DNA of 64,000 bases from Strigops habroptila (taxonomy: Eukaryota > Chordata > Aves > Psittaciformes > Psittacidae), in the NCBI RefSeq assembly GCF_004027225.2, contig NC_044302.2, positions 42,406,510-42,470,509 of the forward strand, written 5' to 3'. Position numbers and translations under genes: made by a program. Below are positions 26,545 to 37,875 of the stretch, in pieces; position 1 is the first letter of the stretch; every line of letters starts with the position of its first letter. The notes beneath the pieces were generated by a model, which was not told where the DNA came from, did no database searches, and worked only from the letters and a program-made list of their open reading frames with translations.

Positions 26545-27289
26545 CAAAGTGGGTGAAAAACTGGATGGACCAACAGGTTCAATGGTACTGGTCCATCAGC
26601 CAAAGAGTAGCTGGCAGAGAGTTACAAGTGCCATTTCTCAAGGGTCAGTACCAGGCCATATCAAGAACATAGAAGAGGGGATGTAGGGCACTGGGGATGG
26701 TACCATGCTGGGGGAGCAGCTGGAGGGGAGCATAGAGGGACCTCAGCGGGCTGCAGAAATGGGCTGCCAGGAGCCTTCCAGAGCACTGCCTGGGCAAATG
26801 AGCCCAGCTGCGGTGCAGGATGAGACCCACAGTCTGGAGAGCAGCTCTGCAGACACAGAGGGACAGCAAGGGGCACAGGCATTAGCTAGAAGCCCTGTGA
26901 CCTCAGTAGATGACCAGGGCTTGGGTGGTCCTTGGAAGCCAGTGGAGCGAAGGGCTTCCCCACTGCTACATGGCACTCATCAGGCAGCATCCGGAATTAA
27001 GACCAATTTTGGAACACCCAGTCCAAAAGAAGCTTTGACAAAACAGAACTTCCCCACAAGCATGGTGCAGCCCTGGGACAGGGCTTTTACAGTGAGGGTG
27101 GGGGGGCACTGGAATAGTTTGCACAAGGAAGTTGTGAATGCTCCATCCCTGGCGGTGTTCAAGGCCAGGCTGGACAGAGCCTTGGGCGGCATGGTCTAGT
27201 GAGAGGTATCCCTGCCCATGGCAGGGGGTTGGAACTAGATGATCTTAAGGTCCTTTCCAACCCAAACCATTCTATTCTATGATTCTATG
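26545..27289 (+). mobile_element. CR1 LINE with 3' part of ORF2 and 3' end
   Basis: Plus-strand CR1, longer than the others. Translation near 26600-26650 gives SSWQRVTSAISQGSVPG, the degraded counterpart of the CR1 reverse transcriptase segment usually read as S-W--VTSGVPQGSVLGP. Further on, GGGCTGCAGAAATGGGCTG and CTGGAGAGCAGCTCTGCAGA match later ORF2 sequence. From about 27070 the 3' end is intact: ACAGTGAGGGTG, GTTCAAGGCCAGGCTGGACA, GGGGGTTGGAACTAGATGAT, then CCATTCTATTCTATGATTCTATG. Deletions and stops mean no enzyme can be made. The left boundary is approximate. Confidence 0.85.
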
Positions 27290-28557
27290 ACAGGGCTTAG
27301 AAAGGGGATAGGATCTCCATCCTTAGGGATAACCTGATACAACTTTGTGATAAGCCCTGCTTATAGCAGGTCATTGGACAAGGGCTCTCCAGAGATGCCT
27401 TCCATTCTATGTTTTTCCGATCTCCTTTAGTGACATTTCTCAAGACTTTTGTAGCAGGACTGAAGTTGGGATGGAGAATTTGTTTTGACTGAATGCAGCT
27501 TCTTATGCCATACGCCAGGAAGCCTGTGCTGACATTAGATAGTGACTTACCACCAAGAGACTATATGCTCTAGTAACAGGAGAATGGCAACGAGGTCCCA
27601 CAACACACTTGTGCCTTTCCTCTTTCTGATACCTCAAGAATCTCAAACCAAGGAGAAACGCTGAAGTGAGCAGAGTTCTGAGGTGAAATTATCACCCTGT
27701 AGTAATCCGTGGATCCTAGGGGGTACACAAGACCTGCCCAGAAACCAGCTTGCCATCAGCAATCAAGAGGGGCCCAGGAGGCTCAATAAGAATTTGATAG
27801 CCGTCGTCCCTCATTCACTTTGTCACCTGAAGTGGTCCTGGCCAGATTTCACCTCTCTGTGCCTGTGAACACATAGCTGTGAGGGGGTAGGGGAAATCTG
27901 TGAATGAGTAAGAGCAAGTGAAACCAGCTTTGCTTAAAGTGATTTCCTGCTCTGTAAGAGCTGGGGCAGATCAACCGGTTGCAGAGGTGCTGAGAAGACC
28001 CACTCCCAAGAAATTGCAGAGCACTAACTCTTTGGTAGAGTTGAACTGGGGATTCCACATCTTGATAATACAGGGATCTGCAGGAGGTCCATGGTGTGAA
28101 ACTCGATTTCTAGCACTTCTCTAGCCTGGCAGAAGCGAAGTGAAACTGAAACACACACTGCAAATAGACCTGAAGAAAAAAATGACCTTTCTTCCTACAG
28201 AAACACATGGATAATTGCCAGCCTAATTGAATTGTTCTCCTACATAGCTACACAATGTTGGAGAAAGTGTGGTTTCAGAGCACTGTCTGAGAAGGAATGG
28301 ATGGAAAGCATGCATGCTTTCCATCTGCCAGATACTGTTGCAGGCTGAATAATCCCGCTGGGCTGCTGGCTTAGTTTAGCTCTTCAGTTATGAGCAAGTC
28401 CTACACTCGGTCCTCATGTGAGTAAGCCCTGGGGTCACATAAATAATCCCCAGGATTACTCAGAAATTAATTTTTAAAATGCGATTAACACATGACTGGG
28501 AGCTGCAGGCTTTATGCACAGGATCACGAAAACACTCCGGTGGGAGGGCACATAAAA
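27290..28557. other. Non-coding unique sequence with a 26-bp palindrome
   Basis: No exon or repeat family recognised. The perfect palindrome at 28300-28325 is described separately. AT-rich, complex sequence from about 28180 to 28540 surrounds it. Confidence 0.55.
28300..28325. repeat. Perfect 26-bp palindrome
   Basis: The 13-base half is GATGGAAAGCATG and the other half is its exact reverse complement, with no spacer. The centre is GCATGCATGC, flanked by inverted GGAAA/TTTCC. By 4^-13 per position, a spacer-free palindrome of this size is expected about 0.001 times in 64 kb of random sequence. It could form a cruciform or bind a dimeric factor. It lies in unique sequence, not in a transposon end. 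Confidence 0.9.
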
Positions 28558-28856
28558 TCATAGAATGGTTTGGGTTGGAAAGGACCTTAAGACCATCTAG
28601 TTCGAACCCCCCTGCCATGGACAAGGACATCTCTCACTAAACCATGTCGCCCAAGGCTCCGTCCAACCTGGCCTTGAACACTGCCAGGGATGGAGCATTT
28701 GCCACTTCTTTGGGCAACCTATTCCAGTGCCTCACCACCCTCACTGTAAAGAACTTCTTCCTTATATCCAACCTGAACTTCCCCTGTTTAAGTTGGAACC
28801 CATCACCCCTTGTCCTACCACTACAGTCCCTAATGAAGAGTCCCTCTCCATCTGGA
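28558..28856 (-). mobile_element. CR1 LINE, short 3' end
   Basis: Typical young CR1 3' end on the minus strand, from ATCATAGAATGG through TTGGAAAGGACCTTAAGACC, CTAAACCATGTCGCCCAAGG, GCCTTGAACACTGCCAGGGA, CTCACCACCCTCACTG and CCTTGTCCTACCACTACAG. It is cut off after GAGTCCCTCTCCA and runs straight into another, older CR1 fragment. Confidence 0.93.
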
Positions 28857-29160
28857 GGTCTTTGCTCCAATGCATGTCTAAAGGCAAACCTGACTTCAAA
28901 GCAGAGTCAGGTTGCTCAGGGCCTTGTCCAGCTAAGTTTTGGACAAGTCTAGCAGTGGAGATCCCACCACCTCTCTTGGCCCTGTCCCAGGGCTGCCCCG
29001 CTCTCAAGGGAAGGAGTTTTGCTCCTTATGTACAACTGGAATTTCCCATGCTACAACATGTCCCTTCTTGTCCCTTAGGACAAGGGACTAAACAAGATGT
29101 TATAAGACAAGATGTCCCTGTGCACGTCCGAGAGGAGGTTGGTAGCCACCTGTGAGGCAG
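28857..29160 (-). mobile_element. Older CR1-like fragment joined to the younger copy
   Basis: Diverged CR1 blocks in minus-strand order: CAGGTTGCTCAGGGCCTTGT, CAGCTAAGTTTTGGACAAG, GAGATCCCACCACCTCTCTTG, CTGTCCCAGGGCTGCCCCGC and a GTTTTGCTCC-ACAACTGGAATTTCCC section. These resemble the copy at 18926-19425. It lacks its own 3' tail, consistent with the younger copy having inserted into or near it. Confidence 0.75.
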
Positions 29161-32100
29161 TGAATATCTGCAATTAGGTTTACCCCAAGACATCTCTCCT
29201 GCAGGCTAACAAAGCCTGGCTCCCTCCATCTCTCATCAATACATCAGGCGCTCCAGCCCCACCAGCCATCTCCATGGCTTTGCACTGGAGATCTCTTCAA
29301 TTTGCCAACGGGTGATGCTTGTTTCCACCCCTAACATATACACAGGAACTGCGGCTGCCCTGAGAAGGCAAATGCTCCTCTGATATTTTAGTGCTCATAT
29401 GGTTGTTCCACTCTGTTCCCTTCAATGATGCTGTACCCTGTGTCCTCTCCCATGTGAGACAGAAAGAGGGAACAGCGTGAGTCCGTGAGGGGAAGAGGTG
29501 CTGTTTGCCATGCAAGGTGTTAAGCAGCAGAGTGTTGGCAGCACAGGACCTTGTGGCCAGCTGGTGATGGCCCTCTGGACTCTGGCTAGGTTAGAGGATG
29601 CTTAGAGGCAGGATTTCACCCAGCACTTTGGTATTATCTTTGGCTGAGAGCCCAGGCTTTTTCCACGTCAGTACTGAACAAATGTGTAAATAAAGCATGT
29701 TACATTTCTGTTACGCATGTCCTGCTATCTCCTTTATTTGGCTTTTTATCTTTTTGCTTTACTTTCTTTTTCCTTACAAAATGTCTTGGCTATTTTCCTT
29801 TAGTGAGCATTGACTCTTGGGGTCATGATGCTCTGGCTACAAGTACTGCTCAGCCACACAGAGACCCGCGTGGCTCAGGCAAATGCCTATTTGCCTGCAG
29901 TATTGCTATGTATCTGGGACTTTCCAGTGTAGATACAAGCTCCAGACAATGACTGTTGAGCAATGCTACAAAATCCGTGGGCCAGATCTCTCTCGGGGCC
30001 TACTCCAGCCGTGCCAACAGCACAGTCATCGTATCAGATATGAACCGACATTACCATTCCAGCAAGAGTACACTGTGACACTCTGAAATACGTTAATACC
30101 ACTTAGTGTCTGAGGGATGAAATACACTGAATTGCTAAGGGAGAAAAACATTTAGTATCAACTTTTGAAATGTCACATAAACTCTTGCCTATTTATGAAG
30201 CTCTTTGTACTCATCACAGCACATTCACTGCTCAGGGGTTCACTAGCTGGGGTACGGACAGTTTTAACCTAACGCGCTGATTTCAGCTCTCATTCTCAAT
30301 ATTGCAGTTTAAGTAAGCTCACCACACTGAAGCTGCGTGCTCCACGCAGCACATAACTGCAAAGTTATTTACTCCTGATGAACGCTGCATCTTCAAGCCT
30401 ATTTGTTTTGCTGAGAGCATTGTGACCGGAGCTCTGCAGACCACTTTGGGGTTAAGCTTCTTCCCGTGAGGCTCTGACAGGACCAGTCCAGCCTGCAGGG
30501 GAAATGATTTGCACTTCACAGCACCTTTGTGCCTTCCCACTTAGCTCAATGGCCTCTTGGAGAGATGCAGCTGAAGTTCTTGGGCCTTAAATATCTGTCC
30601 TGAAAGACAGGGCAGCCCACCACAGGCTGATCTCGGGTTACAAGCAGGTCTTTGCAGTAGTCAGCTGTGCCTTATGTAAAACACAAGCCTGAAGTAGGAT
30701 GTAAGAGTAAGGTGAAGTACATGTTAAAAAATACACCATTATTTCTGATATTGACGTGAGGTGCTGAGGAGCGTGCGGGTGTTCGTGGTTAACCTGGAGT
30801 TTACAGGAATCAAACAGAAACGTGCGTTGGAAACCCAGGGTTAGCATGGCCGAACCCCCAGGAATGCTCCGGCATTTGCTTCTCAGCTGTACTTGTTTAG
30901 GCAAACCAGACAAAAAGTACCTGGTTTAGTCTGAAGAGGGAAGCTGGAGTCCAAGGTAAACATGTATGGGCAGCACTTCTGAGTAGCTTGACTTTCAAGT
31001 TTCTTGAGAGCAGTCATGCCCACGGAGTCAGTAATGAGAAGGAATTTGTTTGCTGAAGGATCTCTGGGGCTCAGTGCTTCTTTTCCAGGTGGGGGCATTC
31101 AGACAATTGATGAATGAAGCATTTTCTGTCTGGGACAGCAAATATTTAACTGGAAAGTATAGAAAGATCTGTGCTTCTGTGTTTTCAAGGCCTCCTGTAG
31201 AAGGTGTCTTTCCTGCAGTCACAAAACAAAAAACACAAACAGGAGGACAGAGGCTGGGAAATGCAGGAAAATCAGAAAAGCTGTGCCCCTCAGTGTAGTG
31301 CACTGAGGTCCTGCATCACCTTCCCTGCAGCATGTGCAAGAAGCCTGCTGCAGATGCTCCTCTTAGAAGTCTGCAGCGTGCTGCAGAGCATTTCTACCTC
31401 CCTATTCATTTCATTTGAGCACCCCCCAAATCCCATTCATCATATTATATCTATTCACTGAATGATTAGTGTGATTTTCTTTCATTGTACACAAAATGTG
31501 ACCTGCCTAGAAATCCCAAAGCGATGAGAAAAATTTTTACATGGAAGTGTCGTTCTCAGGTTTTTCCAGTGTTGTGTCCAGCAGCTTTTGGACATGAGAG
31601 TGGCATTAGCAAGTACTCAGAACTTTTTGGCATGCAACCTTTAGTGGCAAGGTAGCCAGGCTGCCAGGATGCATCCGGATGGTTTGTTATCACATCTTAG
31701 CATGGACAGCCACAGGCTGTGGAGGCCTGATCCAGGTGACAGCATGGTTCCAATGGTTTCAGCAGAAACTGGAGTTGCTCTCAAATATCAAACCCAGCTA
31801 AATCTTCCCATTCACTAATTAGGTTATATTTTGTGGTTCACCCTGGAAATGTAGCTCCAGACAAAGAGTCTTAACAGTTGTTCTGTGACTGGCTTCACTA
31901 GCTCAGAAAGAGCTGGGTTTGCCATTGAATTCTAAGATGTCACAGATGTGAGCTGTGCACACTTGAGGCCGTGGCACATTTGGTAGTCAAGCACAGCATA
32001 AAAGAGAGGTCCCTGAGCTCTGCACGCTCCGCCGCTGCAACCGACTCAAGGGCTTCTCCGCTCTGGCAGGATGCACACGATGTGGCGGGTGAAATGCCTG

Positions 32101-32589
32101 CCGAGCAGAGCTATGACGAGGAGGCTTGAATACACACTTAACCACTCCATGGCTCGCCCAAGTGGAGACTGGAAAGAGTATCTGCTGGGGACAAAGTGTT
32201 CTTAGGCCAGCAACCCAGCCAGCTGCCCTGAGAGCAGTGCATCTCTTCAGAGCTAAGCACCGGCAACAAGAGTGTGGGGAGGGCAGGAATAGAGGAGCGG
32301 AGAAGAGGTCTAACAGGAAGGTGAAATGGGCTTTCTCTTGGGATTAGCACTTCTCTGGAGCACATCTCTGAGATCTTGATGGCAGGGTGTTGGCTGGTTC
32401 TCTGGGCTGCTTCTGCAAAGTGATTCACTCTCTCGTTAAAGGTGGTCAGAAGTGGTTTTCTGCACTACCAGATCTTGAGTCGCCCATGATGGGAGAGACA
32501 TTTAGGAGAAAGCTGTACAAGGAAGTGGTGGCAAAAAAAGATAATACTCTGATGCAACAGAGGGTATGCCCAACTTAATAAACAGTAAG
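29161..32589. other. Non-coding, mostly unique sequence
   Basis: No exon recognised. An AATAAA at 29689-29694 has a T-rich, GT-containing stretch after it and could be a polyadenylation signal of an unseen transcript. No open frame precedes it, so it is noted only. Confidence 0.5.
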
Positions 32590-32963
32590 AGGTGGAAGAG
32601 AAGAATGCTGGGCTTATTCAGGCTGGGGATAAGAAGGTTGAGGGGGTAGCTAGCTGTTGCCATCCACTCCCGCACAGGGTTACAGGGGAGAGAGACTCGG
32701 ACTCTTCTCACATGTCTACAGGGAAAAGACAAGAGGCAATGAGCACAGTTTGCAACAGAGAAGATTTTGGTTGGACCTATAGAAAAAATTCCTCCCACAA
32801 AAGTGGTACAAGTGATGCACCAGAAAGGTGGTGAGATCTCTGTCCCTGGGCATTCTCCAGACTGACAGGATGAGGCCCTGGGCAACCTGACATAGCTTTG
32901 GTGAGCCTTGATTTGAGCAAGGGGTTGGGCTGAAGACTATCAGATATAGATCTTTCTGTGATT
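32590..32963 (+). mobile_element. Degraded CR1 LINE 3' end, plus strand
   Basis: Plus-strand CR1 sequence: GCTTATTCAGGCTGGGGATAAG, ACAAGAGGCAATGAGCACAG, CTGGGCATTCTCCAGACTGA, GGCCCTGGGCAACCTGACAT, TGAGCAAGGGGTTGGGCTGA and a short ...CTGTGATTC tail. These match in order the usual CR1 3' region (root-of-leader 'heading' LFxPG, RGNEHSL, ALGNL, GVGL). It ends tail-to-tail with the next copy. Confidence 0.8.
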
Positions 32964-33420
32964 CATAGAATCACAGAATCATAGAATGGTTTGGGTTGGA
33001 AAGGACCTTAAGATCATCTAGTTCCAACCCCCGGCCATGCGCAGGGACGCCTCACTCTAGACCATGTCGCCCAAGGGTCTGTCTAACCTGGCTTTGGACA
33101 CCGCCAGGGATGGAGCATTTACCACTTCTTTGGGCAACCTGTTCCAGTGCCTCACCACCCTCACTGTAAAAAACTTCTTTCTTATACCTAATCTAAACTT
33201 CCCCTGTTAAAGTTTGAAGCCATTACCCATTGTCCTACTACTACAGTCCCTAAGGAAGAGCCCCTCCCCAGCATCCTTGTAGGCCCCCTTCAGATACTGG
33301 AAGGCTGCTATGAGGTCTCCACGCAGCCTCCTCTTCTCCAGGCTGAACAGCCCCAACTTTCTCAGCCTGTCTTCATACGGGAGGTGCTTCAGCACCCTTT
33401 CTTCAAGAAGCTCTATAGCG
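32964..33420 (-). mobile_element. CR1 LINE with end of ORF2 and 3' end
   Basis: Starts at its tail (CATAGAATCACAGAATCATAGAATGG pattern) and continues through the full minus-strand 3' end. It then enters the end of ORF2, whose translation on the minus strand (33207-33395) includes [16 protein letters not shown], a characteristic CR1 ORF2 C-terminal motif. It ends by truncation near 33420. Confidence 0.93.
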
Positions 33421-35230
33421 ATCCTTCTGGCACAAGATTAAGTCATGAATGCTAATGTCGTTTGGTTTCTGTAGAGCAAAGCCTGTCACACCACTGATCT
33501 TTGGAGGAATGGCTACGTCACTGCTAAAGTAGCCCTAGATCTCAGCTGCTGGCAATTTCCCCATGCTCTGTAGTAGGTGGGAAGAGGCATGAAGGACACA
33601 GGTAAACCAGGGACAAATGAGGGCTCTGCAGAGTGGGAAAGGCAGCGATGGAGTTGGAGAGTGTGGATTAGCTGGAAGTGCCCATAGATTTGGAAAGGAT
33701 CTGCTGAGTTTACAGTGGTATGCTGCACCCACTCCCATGCCTGTCTGTGGTGATTAACTCTCCCAGTTAATCGCCATGGAGGCACTGGGGTGACAAACGA
33801 AAACCAGGAAGCCTGGACAGGTTTTGGCTCTACTGCAGAGACCCCTGATAGAAGTTATTCTCCAAGCTACCTGGCTGAATGGAAAACCTTGTGGGAGGCA
33901 TGTACTTGTGCCCCTCTGCTATGTGAAAAGGCCTTGAGTCCACAGACTGCTTCTGAGCAGAGCCCCTCCTGGGCTCATGTGGTGTGAGACGAGCTGATGG
34001 AGGGGCCAAGCGTGTCCCTCCTCAAGAGGCAATTGTGTGAAGTGCTCTTTCCTGGAAGGACCCTTGGGCACCAGATGTTTAAGGGATGGGGCTTTAGCAG
34101 CAGACAGGGCAGCACGGCCATCACTGCACGCCTCTGGAAGGATGGAGGCAAGCAGAGAAGTGGAAGTGAGAGATCTCCAAGCGTAGCTGGGCCAGCATAG
34201 GTGGGCTCTGGAGGCTTATGGGGATGGTCTGGAGGTAAAAGGGGCTATCACCGGCACAACATTCCTCAATACGTCTGCTCCTGCGGCTGTGAGTCACCAG
34301 CAACCTGGATGAACAGCTCCTGCAGGAATCCCCCCACGCAGCAGAGTGCGCAAGCAGCCCCTGTGCAGCGCGGAGCACAGCTCCATCGGGATGTCGTTGG
34401 CAGTACCTGGTTGCAGCTAGCTCTGCCCGCCGGGAAGCAGTTCTCTGTGGATGTGTGAGCCTGCATCCAAGCTCCATGTTTTTCAGTTGAAGATTGCTTC
34501 CTTTTTTCTTAGTCTTTAAACATTTGTCTTTCAGCCATAAATGGCTTTTAACAAATCCTGCACAAAATATTTCAATTATTAAAAAAAAAAACCAACAAAA
34601 ACCCCACAACCCATGTCTCCAAATATTCTCACCCTTTAACAAAGGATTTGCCATTTTTGAGAGGAGCTGCCCTCCTGCCACAGTGACAGGTTTCTCTCCT
34701 TCCCTCTGAGCTTTTCCTAGACTTTTTCCTGAATCTCTGTTCCTCCCTTTTCCGAGGGAGAGAAGCCAGGCAAAGCTGTAGGATGTTAAGCTGAAATACG
34801 TTCTGATCTCAGCCTTTTGAGACAAAAATGGGAAGTAGTTTTGGGGATCATTTTGTGGTATCCTGGGGGCAGCAGAAAACCAGGATACGACAGCTCTGGA
34901 GATGGAGAATGGGAGGAGGCCTTGCCAGGGAGGCCCAGCACATGCAGCAGAGCCTGTGCTGGTAGATGACTCCCAGGCACCCAGTGCGTTGCCTGAGTGA
35001 GCTGGTGCCCCAGCCCTTGCACCTGGAGAACCTGCAGCTGGCATCTCTACGCTTGCTCTTGGTGCACTGCAGTGATGCCAGCAAAGATCAGATTTTAGGA
35101 CTGGTGATGTATGCTGGCTTCAGTATCCACTTAGGGGCTCAGGGAAAAAAAACTCGGAAGTTTTTATGGCACCATGTCCCAGAAAACACAAAGGAATCAG
35201 ACTACAGAGAGACAGGACACAATGAGTAAC
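33421..35230. other. Non-coding sequence with one long antisense frame
   Basis: No gene recognised. On the minus strand an open frame of 307 codons runs 34121-35044. Its product is rich in A, S, R and L, with one hydrophobic stretch (LWGFCWFFFLIIEIF) that is the translation of a poly(A)/AT-rich DNA stretch near 34560-34600. Nothing in it matches a known family and no splice or promoter context is evident, so it is not called a gene. Confidence 0.45.
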
Positions 35231-35853
35231 CAGTAATCCTGGGATCAGCTGTAAGTTATTTTTCTCCTTCTTAGTAGCCGGCACAGTACTATGTTTTGGC
35301 TTCAGTCTGAAAATATTGCTGATAACACATGGATGTTTTTAGTTGTTGCTAAGTAATGTTTACTCTGACCAAGGACTTTTCAGTCCCATGCTCTGCCAGT
35401 GAGGAGGGGCACAAGAAGCCGGGAGGAAGCAGAGACAGGACACCTGACCCAAACTACCCAAAGGGGTATTCCATACCACAGCACGTCATGCCCAGTATAT
35501 AAACCAGTGGGAGTCACCCAGAAGGGCAGATCGCTGCTCGAGTCAGGCTGGGTATCGGATGGTGGGTAGTGAGCAATTGTATTGTGCATCACTGCTGTTT
35601 ATTGTTTTCTTTTCCTTCCATTTTTAGTTTTATACTCTCTTCCCTGGTTATTTCCCTTATCATTATTATTATTATTAGTGGTAGCAGTAGTAGTTTTGTG
35701 TTATATTTTAGATACTAAACTGTTCTTATCTCAGCTTGAGGTTTCTACATTCTTTTGGTTATCGTCCCTATCCCACTGGGAGCCGGGGGGGAAAGAGGAG
35801 GTGAGCGAGCGGCTGCATGATGCTGAGTTACTGGCTGTGCTTAAACCATGACA
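35231..35853 (+). mobile_element. Solo LTR of an avian ERVL-like retrovirus
   Basis: Same family as 15921-16533 but on the plus strand. It has TCCTGGGATCAGCTG near the start, GATAACACATGGATGTTTTTAG, AAGGGGTATTCCATACCACA, TATATAAA at 35496-35503, a GAGCAATTGTATTGTGCATCA block, an ATT repeat stretch and the end TTAAACCATGACA at 35841-35853. The 5' end is worn: GTAAC at 35226-35230 and GCAAC at 35854-35858 match 4 of 5 and are a plausible duplication. No internal retroviral sequence adjoins it. Confidence 0.85.
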
Positions 35854-37518
35854 GCAACCCTCCTCTGAAGTTTAATAACTCCAAATTCTCCTCACCTGCT
35901 TCTCCGGACTTCTAGGGCAGGATGCTGTTGTATCTCCGGTTGCTGCTTTGGCTGGTCATTGCAGATTTGCTGCCGATTCCTTTTCCGCAGCTCTCTCCAC
36001 AGAAGGGCACACAGAGTAGTCATTACCACTACAAAGGGTGTATTGAATAGATTGTTTCAGTTCTTTTGTTTTTTAAATTTAGGGTTTTTGCACCCAAGGC
36101 AGAGGTTAGGGTGGCGACCCACCGAGAAGTGGTTCAGTACATCTAGCAGGCTTTCACTTCTACATGTTATCACAAACACAAGCTCCCTTCTGCTTCCCAA
36201 GATATCTCCCCTCGTAACAGAAATGCCCCAGAAATTACGATGACAAGCTAAATATACTGTATGTGTTTGAGACCTGCCCACCAGCTTCTTTCCCTTCTCC
36301 CCAGCATACATCATTCGAGCTTTTGGGCCTCTCTCTTTTTAAAGCCCAGAGAGCTTTTGCCAACAGTCCTTATGTAAATGGAAAATTTATGCACACACCC
36401 CCATGCATGTGCAGTCATTCCTTCTGCTTGCTCACATACCCTAGCTCTCTTGAAAAGGCTGTCAGACATCTCAGTTTTTCCAGTCAAGGCCTCTCTCTCC
36501 AGTTGCAAAATTTACTGGACCAATTCTGAGGACTCATATATCTATCTGCTAAACCCAGGTCTAACAAGGCCCGGGTGGAACTTGGCACCAGTCTCGTGCT
36601 GTTCTTATCAGTGCTGTATGTCTGCTGATTTCAAGAACTACCTCCCAGACTATACCCCATTGCTGTGCACCCACACAGTACCCTTAGCATGGTCTCATGG
36701 GGACTACATCCATGTACTACAACCTGATCTCCTTTTAAACTGAACTGTGCCTTAGCATGAAAGGTATTGGAAGCTATAATTTAGTCTCAGTATGCCATTT
36801 TCCATCTCTTCACCCTGTCATATAACCTGACATCTTTGTTAGAGTGGGCTGACTCTGAAGAAAATTGTATTCGATATCTCTTATACCATGATGAGTGATG
36901 TTTTACTTGCGTAGATTGAGCCAAGCAACTGCTACCTGAGGTTATTCCCATAGCACATTCCTTGGCGGGATATGAGATCCCCATCCTTTGAAAAGAAACT
37001 GCAGCTTTCATACTGCAGTGAAGGCAGCCAGCAGGTCATATGTGAAGACTGACAACAAGCCCAGTGACATATAAACTGCCCCAAAAGTGCTGAAACATCT
37101 TGACTATATAAGAGATGCTGGGTTGGAGGAAGCAGTGTGAAGCTTCCTCCCCTTTCTGCCTGGCTTCCATGTGAGATCTGCAGCAGCCATACAGCAAACC
37201 AGGGAAATGTGACTAACCCTAATTTACACCCATGAGTGATCCTGGATTCTCACCAGTCCTGCACAAACTCCAGCTAAAGGCACAGCATAAACAGGAGAAT
37301 GGTAATTATAGCAGTCAGATGGCTTTGCCAGCCTTTTCCACTTAATCTCAGTTTAGGTGCCTAATTAGTATCCCTTGAAGATCTGTGATGTACTTGTCAC
37401 GTGGATTAAAAAGCAAGCAACTGATAAAAAATAGCTCTCTGTGGAAAGTCCTATTTCTGACTATTCCTGACACAGATCCAGCAGGCAACTGTTCTCAGCA
37501 CATCTCTCCAAAACAAAG
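35854..37518. other. Non-coding unique sequence
   Basis: No exon, RNA gene or repeat family recognised. Open frames of up to 121 codons have no recognisable content. Confidence 0.55.
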
Positions 37519-37875
37519 TAGAATCACAGAATCAAGTAGGTTGGAAAAGACCTTTAAGATCATCAAGTCCAACCATTACCCTAGCACTACCATTACCACT
37601 GCCAAGCCCACCATTAAAACCAGATCACTGAGGGCCTCATCTACACGGTTTTTGAACATTTCCAGGGATGGTGATTCCGCCACTGCCCTGGGCAGCGTGT
37701 TCCAATGCCTGATCACCCTCTCTGTGAAGAAATGTTTCCTGATATCCAGTCTAAACCTCCCCTGGCACAGCTTGGGGCTGTTACCTCTTGTCCTATCTCT
37801 TGTTACTGGGGAGAAAAGACCGACCCCACATCACTACAACATCTTTCAGGTAGTTGTAGAAAGCAATAAGTAGCC
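37519..37875 (-). mobile_element. CR1 LINE 3' end of a different subfamily
   Basis: Tail sequence TAGAATCACAGAATCAAGTAGG, then GTTGGAAAAGACCTTTAAGA, ATCATCAAGTCCAACCATTA, TTTTTGAACATTTCCAGGGA, GTTCCAATGCCTGATCACCC, TGTGAAGAAATGTTTCCTGA and CTCTTGTCCTATCTCTTGTT. The order is that of CR1 on the minus strand. The wording differs from the other copies (AAGTCCAACCATTA, GCCTGATCACCC), which marks another CR1 subfamily. Confidence 0.92.

Noticed and set aside
28595-28610. tRNA-like B-box GTTCGAACC
   Set aside because: It lies in the CR1 3' end (CTAGTTCGAACCCC), with no cloverleaf around it.
28644-28952. Recurring peptide type (ALNTARDGA...SL-NLFQCLTTLTVKNFF) at several places, such as 26980, 28644 and 45455
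   Set aside because: It is the translation of the CR1 3' end read on the wrong strand, not a gene family.
35380-35592. Open frames within the LTRs (for example 16187-16378 and 35380-35592) with similar peptides
   Set aside because: They come from shared LTR sequence around the TATA box and are not viral genes.
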